DNA of 64,000 nucleotides, taken from NCBI RefSeq assembly GCF_008831285.2, contig NC_045143.1:15029151-15093150 (forward strand), in the 5' to 3' direction. A program made the translations under genes and the position numbers. Shown one piece after another: positions 24,201 through 34,512 of this stretch; position 1 is the first letter of the stretch; the number at the start of each line of letters is the position of its first letter. The notes beneath the pieces were generated by a model. That model saw only the letters and a program-made list of their open reading frames with translations, had not been told where the DNA came from and searched no databases. The DNA comes from Nymphaea colorata. Taxonomy: Eukaryota > Streptophyta > Magnoliopsida > Nymphaeales > Nymphaeaceae.

Positions 24201-24660
24201 GTACGGCCTCAGGAGACATGTTACAGACAAAAGCATCCCAGACTTCCTTCATAAGCAATCAACTACAAAAACCATCACAAAACTAATGTCAGACTTGTTT
24301 TGTTTTAACATAGGAAGCATGAAACTAATATAATTATATTTTAAATTTTAGCTTCTTTTGCTTGTAATTTTTGAGACCTTTACGTTAATCAAATCTTCAA
24401 GCTGAAGAATTAACGGAACACTCTATTATATTATCATGCACAATCCATTACAGCTTCAATTCTGACAGTATATTAATTGTATAAGTAACCCTCAACCATG
24501 CACATCAGAATACCAATTTTTTTAACATTTTTAAGTCATAATATCATTAAGGAAAGGACTTTCATCAGAAAATCGAAAAAAAGGGGCTGAAATTCATGAA
24601 AGGTACATGAATGAATATTACATAAAAGCAAGTAATATATTCCAATCAAGCATAAAATTC
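21298..24660. other. Intergenic DNA with possible exons of an unidentified minus-strand gene
   Basis: Two minus-strand stretches look more protein-like than the background. The open piece 23,412-23,509 (GAKFRVEDHHSIVIVGSL...) is bounded by TTTTTTCCAG and GTAATA, as an exon would be. A 111-codon open frame lies at 22,817-23,152. A third piece near 23,570-23,705 reads VVAIDPLSRSESGMTGFSKL after a TTCTGCAG. I could not join these into a consistent model or recognise the family. Confidence 0.3.
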
Positions 24661-24663
24661 AGA

Positions 24664-25414
24664 ATATAATAAATGTGCTTATGACAATGACTAGCGGATA
24701 TGTGGACACAGAAGTAGGAACATGGGTCCACTCCAACTTCGAAAATATTTTCATGATCTACGGCATGAGAATATGGATGTTTAGAAATTTTACTTGACAA
24801 CAGCTAACACAAATAACTTCCCATCAAAAAGCACCCTAAGTCACATGGGTATTTCAGTAAAGTCCATGTACCTGTGTCGCCGTACCCATACCCAAAATGA
24901 GTACTTTGACACTTGGGTACCTATAGATCCAAATTGCTTAATTTTACTTTGATTTAATTTTTTCCACCTTACTTTCTATTCTATTCTTTAGATGTGAAAA
25001 AATTCGATTGATGATCATATTTGACTAGGGGGCTGCTTGGTTGTCCGTATGTTTAAAGTTTTTCATAGGTTTCTTAAACACACTGCTGCAAGAGTCGTTG
25101 ATATATATTTTCTATGTTATTTATTTGTTTATGTTGATGTATATTTTTTTATTTTGATTCATATTTTCTAAGTATTTCTTATTGTTTATATATATATACG
25201 GCCGTACCCCCGCACCCTATATGACAATGACTAGCGGATATAATAAATGTGCTAGCCTATATGACAATGACTAGTGGATATGTGAACACAGAAGTAGGAA
25301 CATGGGTCCACTCCAACTTCGAAAATATTTTCATGATCTATGGCATGAGAATATGGATGTTTAGAAATTTTACTTGACAACAGCTAACACAAATAACTTC
25401 CCATCAGAAAGCAC
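24664..25414. repeat. Direct duplication, 580-bp offset, around a GTACCC-rich element
   Basis: About 165 bases at 24,669-24,834 recur at 25,258-25,414 with few changes; the shared phrase GTAGGAACATGGGTCCACTCC starts at 24,714 and 25,294. Between the copies, about 24,870-25,215, lies a segment starting near CCGTACCCATACCC and ending CGGCCGTACCCCCGCACCC. Similar words border the repeat at 39,540-39,945. Confidence 0.7.
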
Positions 25415-25519
25415 GGTAAGCACCTTTGAAGAACTGCTATTTAATAACTAACTAAAAGATATTAGCAAAAGATATGTGCTAAGTAAATATTTGGACCTAC
25501 ATACATACATCATACATAC

Positions 25520-25554
<35 letters not shown>

Positions 25555-26028
25555 TACATTGAGACAAAATATCATTCTTGGGATTTTGACGATGATGTTT
25601 TTCACAGGCATTTCTTTGGCAAAGTTTTTTTTCCAGGAAAAATCTCAAGAATAACCTTAGGAAAATAAAAAAATCTAAAAATTATGTAAAATTAAAATAA
25701 ATGAAAAACTAATAAAAAACATTAAAAACTACATAAAATGATCAAAATAATGTTTTAATGATGATGAATAACTTCATTTAAGTTTAAACTTGACTACATG
25801 ATGATATTGATGTAGGAAACAAGAAAAAATAAAAGAGGGTAGAAGAGAGACAAAAACGGGATAAAAACCCGATTAAAAACGTGTTTTTTCATGATAAATA
25901 TATTTTTACATTAAAAAAAATATTGTTGTTGGGTTTTTTCCATTTTTCACATTTTTCTCCTTAATATCATGAGAATTTTGAAAATATTATGATATCTTTG
26001 ACACCGATATATATATATATATATATCT

Positions 26029-26935
26029 TAGTTGTCAGGGAATCTAGGCGCCTAGGTGCCAGCCAATGCCTAGCGCCTAGGCGCACCTAGCCTAAAAAGG
26101 CATCTAATATTTTAAAAAATTTATCCTGTTACCAACTCTTCAGTTTTTGAGAGCTCTTCTGAAATTCTCATATCTAGTTAAAGATCAAACCCATAATCAA
26201 GAATTGCATTTAGTCTGTAAATGAAGATGAAGAAATTTACCAACATTAAACAAAGTTTGGTTTTGTTACTTTTGGACTGAATATTTGATGACCATGAATT
26301 GGTAAGTGTGTGCATCCAAGAGTATTTTTACAACATAGTTATTTAGGAAATGTTTTATGTTTCACGTGTGGACTATCATCTACATAGTTCATATTATTTC
26401 TGTGCAGCTCTAACATCAAACCATGTTGAAGTGAGGTCTACATGTCTTTCTCTGATTACTAGACATGCACTAAACAAGAGAAACTGGTAGTCTTTTTACC
26501 ATAAACGTAGGTTTTAACATGGGTAAGAAGGCTGGCGTAGGTTCCACAAAATATGTTTTAGAGCACATAAGATATATGCAGAAATTCATGGTTTTATAGA
26601 ATATGTACTTAACGTATGGCTGGAACTTCCACTTAATGAGTTGATATAGACTATGTAATTAACGTATAGCAAATTGTACTTAAAGAACAAAAGTTATAAA
26701 ATAAAATTTTACATAGTATATACGGTATAACAGTGTAATAAAATTACAAGACTTTAATTTGAAGGGAAGGTGACTTTTCACCTTTCCATGGACTAGGCAG
26801 CAGCACGCCTAGTCCAACCTAGGTACGCCTAGGCGCCAGTCTAACACGTCGCCTAAGTGATGGACTTGGGCAACAGATGTGGACTTCTGCCTAGTCCATG
26901 CCTAGGTGTCGCCTAGGCGACACCTTAGTAACTAA

Positions 26936-26937
<2 letters not shown>
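26029..26937 (+). mobile_element. CCTAGGCG-family non-autonomous element, copy 2 (both ends present)
   Basis: The left end reads CTTAGTTGTCAGGG and then GGCGCCTAGG words. The right end, reversed, reads CTTAGTTACTAAGG and then CGCCTAGGCG. Thus about 909 bases are bounded by inverted termini with CCTAGG-rich subterminal blocks, inside TA-repeat DNA. Its middle matches copy 1 (16.5-16.9 kb) in opposite orientation over at least 350 bases. No frame of interest. Confidence 0.65.
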
Positions 26938-26974
<37 letters not shown>

Positions 26975-27213
26975 GAAAAGGAAAGGGAGGTGGCAGGCCC
27001 ACCGAGGCTCCCCCATCTTGTCACTGGCAGGCCCACTGAGGCTCCGCCGAGCGCTCTGGTGCCTTCCCCTTCCTCACCTCACCCGATCGGGTTTGAGAGA
27101 AACGAAACAAAGAAAAAGGAACACATCAGGGCCATTGAATGAGGGTGATGGAGGGCCCTAAGATAAGAGGCTGTCAGATGGACAGAAGAATTGATGGAGT
27201 CATCATTCATTTT

Positions 27214-27250
<37 letters not shown>

Positions 27251-28243
27251 CATATAGGCCACTGACTCTCCAGCCATTATGCTGGATTTCAGTGTCTTCC
27301 CCCAAGAGAGTGTGTGTGTGTGTTTTCCAAGTCCTCTCTTTCCTAAACACCTACCAATTCTGAGGCTCCAAGAAGACGGTCGTGAGAAGGAAAACCAACT
27401 TTACTGATATAGAGAAAAAGTAGCAAGACTATAGCTCCTTAAGGTTGATAAGTCCTCTCTTTCCTAAACACCTACCAATCCTGGGGCAAAGAAGACGGTC
27501 GTGAGAAGGAAAACCAACTCTAATGATATAGAGAAAAAGTAGCAAGACTATGGCTCCTTAAGGGTTGATCAAGAAGGTTTCAACAACTATTGGAGTACCT
27601 ATAACGAAAAGGAAGGGGAGGTGGCGGGCCCACCGAGGCTCCCCCGTCTTGTCACTGGCGGGCCCACCGAGGCTCCGCTGAGCACTCTGGTGCCTTCCCC
27701 TTCCTCACCTCACCCGATCGGGTTTGAGAGAAAGGAAACAAAGAAAAAGGAACACATCAGGGCCGTTGAATGAGGGTGATGGAGGGCCCTAAGAGGCTGT
27801 CAGATGGACAGAAGAATTGATGGAGTCATCATTCATTATATATATATATATGTAGGCCACTGATTCTCCAGCCATTATGCTGGATTTCAGTGTCTTCCCC
27901 CAAGAGAATTGGTATGGGCCACCAGTCTGGCCATCTTGTGGTCGTCCAGCCACTAATGCTGGATTCCAGTACTTTTTCATGAATCCAAACATTTGGTTGT
28001 GATTGGAATGTCTAAGTTCATAAATTAAATTAATTAATAAAAAGCCACCGAAATCCTATCTAGGAACAGATTTTATAAGGGTTCAAAAACCAACAGTGAG
28101 TTTTTGGAGACATGGTCCCACCTATACATCATATTTCATTGCTTTCTTCACTGATTCATTAACTTCATGACCACATCCATGCAGTCGATTTTTTAAACAA
28201 ACCAGCAGGAGTACCAGACAGCCACTAGATTCCTCATATGGTG

Positions 28244-28320
<77 letters not shown>
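26938..28320. repeat. 631-bp-offset tandem duplication with TA microsatellites
   Basis: The block starting ACGAAAAGGAA at 26,973 (GC-rich, GGCCCACCGAGGCTCC, ends near GTGTCTTCCCCCAAGAGA) recurs at 27,604-27,910. Between them a 120-base unit starting AAGTCCTCTCTTTCC occurs twice (27,330-27,448 and 27,450-27,569). (TA)n tracts lie at 26,938-26,973, 27,218-27,246 and 28,248-28,318; the last is about 70 bases. No gene is supported. Confidence 0.8.
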
Positions 28321-28321
<1 letters not shown>

Positions 28322-31300
28322 CTCTACTACACCCAAACGGAAGTTCTTTTAAAAGATGTTGCACCCAGACCCTAGACTAGGATAGTCCTCAAATCTTCAA
28401 TTTCCAGGACCAGGGGCTCGCTTCGCACAAGTATGCAGCCATAACTTCTGCAGTACGACAAAGTAAGAAAATCATGGAAGAACGAGAGACATGATACAAT
28501 TGGCTGCAAACATAAACTGACCAACCTGATCAGCATGCCCATATGCTATAGATTTGAAAGTATATAACAAAGATCAGTATTTGGGTCAAAATTCTGAAGT
28601 CAACTTGATTGCCTCAATTTTTCAACCTTCATGTCACCATAACATCTTCAAGCACTTGAATATTAAGTTGAGACAATGTGTTTTACATATGCAATTGCAT
28701 CGAAAAACAAAAAATATTAACAACATTGATGAAGCCCTTACCCAATGAGGAAGTCATTACATGTTTCAGACACTTCTATCCAATCAGAAGCTATCCATTC
28801 GATGACTCCCAGCCTGAGAAAAAGTGGTTGAATCTTCTTGTGATGCCAGTAGAAAGGAAAACTTCTAACTCAGTACAGAAAGAAACTTCTACCAGAGTTA
28901 AGACATTTTTTATTTTGGATAATCATTAAATAAAAACTAATTTCAATAGTAAGGTTATGTCTTGTACAAGCTCCGAATCCCACCTGATTACTAATTGCTT
29001 ATGTATCAGGATTAACTTTTATTGGTTGTGCAGTAAACAAAAATTTACAGTTGTCCATTACAAAGTCTTAATTGCATCAAACATTCATCTGTCTGACTAG
29101 AGAGAGAGAGAGACAGAGAAAGAGAGAGAGAGAGAGAAATATATGTTTTAAAGCAATCTCCACATGCATAGTCATGCTTGCAAAGGGAGAGCAGTACATA
29201 TATGTCCTACTCTCCCTTTAAAAAAGTCAGCTTTTGGTTGCCTTGTGGTGTATGGTCCATTGTAGAGAGTGAAACAAAACACATCATGTTAAACCAAGTA
29301 TTTGGGAATCAATTTTGAAGCATATGTTAGCCTCTTGTACTTGAGTTTCCGAGCTCAGAGAAAATATCGGCATTCTTACTAAAAGTGTGCAAGTCTGCAC
29401 GTCCTGCTAGTTGCAAGCCTCCTTCATGCATTGACAGATCAAATTTTGCCAAACCAACGGAAAATAATATAAAGTATAAGCACAAACTTGAATGCCAAAA
29501 AGGTTGTTGAATATTCATCTCATGAAAAGAAAGCTAAACAATTAAATGTGCCATGAATTTGCCAAGTTAGTATATGCACTCCTTGCATCATAGCATGTTT
29601 GGAATGTCAAGAAAATTGGAGAATATAATGCAGTAATCCTCCAGAGCAGATTGGGACTCTTTGGATGATAAAAGACCATTCCAAGCGTGGTGCACTTGTA
29701 TGGAGGTAATTTTTCTCCTTAGAGGGACAAGAAAGAAGTTCAATTCTGCATTGTATTTTTCTATGTGAAGGAATATAGACAAAATTTAGCATTCTGCTAT
29801 TGTCAATAAAGGTGCCCAATGATAATAATGTGACAGGAATTCTGCTAATGTACTATCACATGTCCAATCCATCAATATAGGACAAAATCTTTTTCATGTA
29901 AGAATAAATTGAGAACAACATTAAATGTTCCCTATATCCCAAGCAGCGCTATTGAGGGCCTGAGGCCTCTAAAGGTTTGCCTTTTAAACCTAATGGACCA
30001 CAGCTATTAAGAGCTTTGTGACCGACAGTAGGAGTTTGAAGAATCGCAGTTTCAGAGCCATGGATTACAATCAGTGACCAAGTGAAAGAAACCTGTTATA
30101 AGGCCAGAGAGCATATACCATATACATAGTCATCTTACCCCTCCCCATGTAATTCACCATCAATTCCTTCGGTTATTCCAAGGAAGCACCACCAGGACCA
30201 AGACACAACTTAAAAGACAAATCTTCTTTTACTGTTCAGAAAGTAAAAGTATCTCAGCAGGTTCCAGGCTTAGCTGATGGACACTCGTTATCGCCAACTC
30301 TATATTGCAAAAGCATTTTTTAGGAAACATCCATGTTCATAAGCCGCATTTTTTGGAAACATCCATGTTTATAAGGCGATAGGACAGGAAGTACTCATTC
30401 AATAGATTAAAAACACATGGATTACATGTAACAAAGTCGACGAAAAAATGACCGTATATTCAGCAAATGCAAATGTTTACTTTATAGTATATTCATGGAA
30501 AAAGTGGATAAAGAAGATATTTTATTATAATTATCGATTAAGATTAGGAACCTCCAACTACTGATCTTATGACTAGTTAAACGTCAAGTTGACTCAAACG
30601 GAACCAGGATGTAAAAAAAATAAATGCCTGTTGGAAACTGGTATCCAGAGACAGAAGATAAAGCAAAACAAGACAAAAAATAATGCCAAAGATATTCTTG
30701 GACAAAGTGAATCAAGAAGATTTTATTATAATTATTGATGAATATCAGGATCATCCAACAATGACTGATGCAATGACTATTTAAGCATCAAAGACAGCTT
30801 GCTTAAAAGGAACCAGAGATGTAGACTGCCTGTTACGAATGGGTATTCAGAGGCCCAGAAGAGAGTAAACAAGAACATGTAATGCAAAACAGAAAAGCAT
30901 TTCAATGCAATGTCAAGTATTTCAGACTTACACAAATTCAACTCGAAGAAATGCTTATCATTAAGCACGTACTAGGAAGTGCACAGTTTGGCATGACAGC
31001 AGCCATAACCAAGCATTCCGGGTGCATCTGCAAAAAAAAAAGAAAAAGAGAGAGAGAGAAGTAAACTCATGCAAAAGACAAAGAATAAACAAAAAAAAAA
31101 AGAGAAGATATGATTTGTACCACACATGATTTATTTACACCTTAATTCAGTGAGCGACGGCACCTGGCAATTAACCATAAAGATTAGATAACAGACGAAA
31201 TGAGCATTGCAAACATAATACAGGGTAAAAAAATGGCAACATTTACCAAAACCATTTTCTAATAAACATTGTGCAGATGAAAGATACTCATAATTTAGCT

Positions 31301-31431
31301 CGGTTAATTAACATCAACAGTAAGACCACTTGAGGAAATGAAAATAACACTAGAGGCCTGAAAAACATGGATTTCAAATACTCATGGCTTACTCTATGCA
31401 GTTAAAGTGCAGGTGAACCTAGGTGGCAGAC
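28321..31431. other. Intergenic DNA, GA microsatellite and weak duplications
   Basis: A GA-rich tract lies at 29,099-29,138. A diverged duplication of about 150 bases links 30,490-30,660 and 30,695-30,865 (shared phrase GATTTTATTATAATTAT). A 34-base phrase containing GGAAACATCCATGTT is repeated at 30,322-30,380. Short minus-strand frames at 29,327-29,518 and 29,588-29,819 have no recognisable family. Confidence 0.4.
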
Positions 31432-32321
31432 TATGTCACCGAAGTGCGGGGTGCCGGTGCCAGTGCGGGTGCGAGTGCCGGTGCAGCACATCTCAAAAAA
31501 TTTAGGTGCGGCGGTGCGGCGAGAGTATTTATTATTATTATTATTATTAATTTATAATAATATAATATATATTAACAATGATGACCCTGCATTAACAATT
31601 TAACCGAGACAAGCGTAACTTAACCTCTGCCACCGGAAAACCAAACCAGTGCTCGGCGATTAAAGAAGCATTGGATGATTTTCTAGGGATTAAGGCTAAG
31701 TTGGGTAGACTCGGATTTGATCTGAGATCCGTATTGTCGTGAAATCAGTGGGTTTCATGAGAATGGCTTTTTTTGGGTAAATACTAGAAAGTTGGAGGCC
31801 TATAAGTAACGACCATATAAACTTTAAGTAGTTAACCCCATTCTCAAGTGCTCGCGGTCTTCTTCGCCTTTCAAGTTTCAACAAGTGCCCTCTCTCTCTC
31901 TCTCTCTCTCTCTCCTTGCAGATCTCGTGGGAGGGGGCACAGTCGTCGGTGGGAGACCCCGCCGAGGAACCAAATGCGTCTTGTTCGGCAGGCGGTCGGA
32001 ATGCCGGCCGGCTTGAAGAGGCTGACCATGTGCTTCGTGGTGGAGCAGAGGAGGGAAATGGCAGACGCTCAAGTTCAGAGCAGAAAGGAGGAGGCAGAAG
32101 GAGAACCGGAAGCCCGTGGGGTGGAAGAAGCTGGAAATGAGGGTTTGGGATTGACGATTCCGGTGGTGAACAAGAGGATGTTGGAACGGGCAACAAAAAA
32201 GAAGAAGGAAAGAGTCACCTACCTGCTTGTGGCCGTGATGGTATAACTTCAGTCGAGTGCTTGTTGCGTGTGAATCTTGTCGATGTGGGTGCGGGTTCCC
32301 AAAAAACGCACTCTGGTGACT
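31432..32321 (+). mobile_element. TIR-like element carrying a captured gene fragment (Pack-type candidate)
   Basis: The ends form an imperfect inverted repeat: GTCACCGAAGTGCGG at the left, and GTCACCAGAGTGCGT when the right end is reversed (12 of 15 identical). Directly outside both ends lies the same 12-mer, TAGGTGGCAGAC (31,420-31,431 and 32,322-32,333), which behaves like a target duplication. Inside are GTGCGGGTGC words at both edges and a GC-rich gene piece at 31,850-32,246. The arrangement resembles a gene-capturing transposon, but a 12-bp duplication is longer than the usual 8-11 bp of MULEs, so the class is open. Confidence 0.5.
31848..32246 (+). pseudogene. Carotenoid beta-ring hydroxylase (BCH/CrtZ type), first-exon fragment
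   Basis: The intact gene would encode a plastid non-haem di-iron enzyme that hydroxylates beta-carotene to zeaxanthin. The frame contains LTMCFVVEQRRE (from about 32,019), like the CFVVEER phrase after the transit peptide of plant BCH proteins. It ends ERATKKKKERVTYLLVAVMV, like the ER(K)xxKKxER-TYLxAAxM phrase preceding the first membrane span. It then stops at TAA 32,244-32,246. All four spans and the histidine boxes are missing. The 5' part is partly out of frame and contains a (TC)n tract (31,891-31,914). The identification rests on remembered family motifs. Confidence 0.6.
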
Positions 32322-32333
32322 TAGGTGGCAGAC

Positions 32334-33845
32334 ACCATAAAAAGGCCTACATTGTTCCTAGTTGACACCTAGCTGATCCTACTCAACAGAGAAAGTGGGA
32401 AAGAAAGAAAAGGGGACAGTGAGGGTTCTGAAAGATGCCACTTCAAACAATATATTATAAGATAGAAAAACCAAAGAAATTTAAATTTTTTTTATTAATT
32501 TTTCTTTAAATATCTTTTCTGGAGTAGCTAGGCCCCTTAGCCTAGGGACTAGGCGGAGCATACATGTACTTTTAACTACAAGGAACCTACTTAGGGGAAA
32601 AAGAAAAAACTCATCAGTTATAAATTGCTATACAAGGTCAAAAGGAAAGTAATGGCTCTTCAGAGAGATATAAAGTGATTATAAACCCAGATTATTAGAA
32701 GGAGATGTTCGCACCAGTAGCTAGAAACAAACTCCTCTTGTCATTGTCTTTATCAAAGTTAAGGATATATAACAGTTAGATGTCAAAACTGTGTTTTTAA
32801 ATGGAAATCCAAGTGAGAAGTTTTGTAAGGAGGCTTTCCTTGGCACGAACATCCCCTCATTGAGGTTATTAGCCTGCAGAAGGCACTATATAACCTTAGT
32901 AGCCTCCAAAAAGATGGTTTGATGGATTTAGCAAAATAGTTATTGGATCGATCTTAAATTTTGCTACACTGACATATCTTTTTCTTTAAGAACTCTAAGG
33001 CATGCACTGTCATCTTGTTTCCATTAGTTGATGATAAAATCATTACAAAAGAGTGACAAGCATGAACAAACTAAATATGCTTAAAATTAATTTAAAATTG
33101 TAGAACTTGTTTTATTATTTAGGTAGCATAGTTGTCCACCCTTCCAACAGATATATTTTTTTCACAAACTAAACTTAATGCTAATATTATTACTAGATTG
33201 AGTATCAGCGAACAGACAATAGCCGAAACACCAATCTAATAGCCAAAATTGAGAATAGTCAATTAATCATGCTAGACAGTTCAGTTGACAAAATCAGAGG
33301 TTGAACACAAGTCATTCAAGACCCCAAAAACCTGGTAAGCACTAATCAGTCTGACTCAGTCCAAGTCAATTGACTAATTGAATAGATATATATTGATATG
33401 GACATACTATGCAAACAAAATGCACATATATATTTGTAACCGGAGATTAGTCAGCTCACCAACAAGTACACTGACTAGTTGACTAGTCTGACCAACTAGT
33501 TGCTAGTTTGAAACATAGATTAATCAATAACCAACTCAGTGACTTAGAAACAATCACGGCTGACATATGTTACTAGAGTATATTGAACTCAAGGGTGTGT
33601 GGGTGTATACTAGTCCATGAACCATGGCCTACAGTCATGGACTAGTCAGCTAATCACCAACTAGATCAACTCAGTACTTAGCAGGCCAACTAGTTGCCTA
33701 GGATCACAACACAGCATGGAAATTAGTCATTACACAGAAATCAGCAAATTCAAAATGAAAAATAATAAAAGCTGTTTCCTGTGATTAAATAAAAGAAAAA
33801 CACAGGAGATTTTTTCCACAATCCATAAAACCACACCCTTTAATG
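32334..33845. other. Region downstream of ATXR7-like gene; ACTAG/GACTCAGT-rich repeat
   Basis: The interval 33,300-33,720 is packed with words such as GACTAGTTGACTAGTC and TCAGTTGACT, a compositional repeat that recurs at 40,065-40,600. No poly-A signal cluster or further exon of the methyltransferase could be picked out with confidence, although a short last exon could be hidden here. Confidence 0.35.
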
Positions 33846-34512
33846 TTAGGAGGGCTGAAAATAAAAATTGCATGCATACCTCCGAGAACCGCAATTGCAA
33901 GGGATCTTTTTCTCTTCAAGGGGGAACTTGTAATTATAAGTAAGCTCCTCACCAGCATGTATTAGTCTCTTTGCATAAATAAATATCTTTTTCTGTCCCT
34001 CAACAGTTATGACTTTTGTGTAGCAATTAGGCTGACAAACCAATGCAGAAGTTAAAGATTGAAAATATAGAAACTGAGAAAAGGATGAAATTCGCCATTC
34101 AAATAATCACCTCACACGAGTGATTTATAAACCTAGCTATTCCACCACACTTGGTAGCATCAACCTGATAGAGAAAGCAGTTACATAAGAATACAGATAC
34201 AACTCATGAAAATGTATCAATCTTAACAAAATCTATGGACCAAGAAACTGGTCTAAGAAACAGACCAGGCAACTGCAAGTTCAAGGCATAGACTTCAAAG
34301 GCCCGAAGCAGACCAAAACACATACCACAGATCATTAATCAATAGGTGGCAAGACTCAAAAAATACATAGGCCTCATCACTAAGTAGAAGAACTTGGAAC
34401 TTTACGCACAAAAGGAATTGAATACACTCACCACATAACCATCATCTAATCTAAAAAGATAACTGCTACCAATTCCCATTTTTTCATAGAGTCGCTCCCG
34501 TATGTCAGACAC
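33846..34512 (-). CDS. ATXR7: ATXR7-like exons 12-14: SET core and post-SET
   Basis: Exon 12 (34,432-34,512) encodes [20 protein letters not shown] and RLDDGYV. Exon 13 (34,111-34,164) encodes [18 protein letters not shown]. Exon 14 starts at 34,031 with [12 protein letters not shown] and contains [11 protein letters not shown]. The NHSCxPNC pseudoknot (from N1281) and the catalytic-site tyrosines (Y1317, Y1319) are present, so the enzyme should be active. The post-SET zinc cluster normally reads C-x-C-x4-C; here [10 protein letters not shown] places the third cysteine two residues late before a stop at 33,846. A GTATGC donor within this codon run (after 33,880) suggests a further small exon that I could not locate. 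Confidence 0.88.

Noticed and set aside
25640-26029. A further member of the hAT MITE family seen at 44 kb, because of similar AT-rich phrases with GATGATGATG and TTTAAGTTTAAAC.
   Set aside because: Only patchy similarity and no matching termini or target duplication were found.
28248-28318. The long (TA)n tract as a matrix-attachment or origin element.
   Set aside because: A pure dinucleotide repeat alone is not evidence for either role.
31696-32196. A 166-residue minus-strand protein opposite the hydroxylase fragment.
   Set aside because: It is proline/serine-rich, uses the microsatellite as RERERE, and is the shadow of the GC-rich BCH exon.
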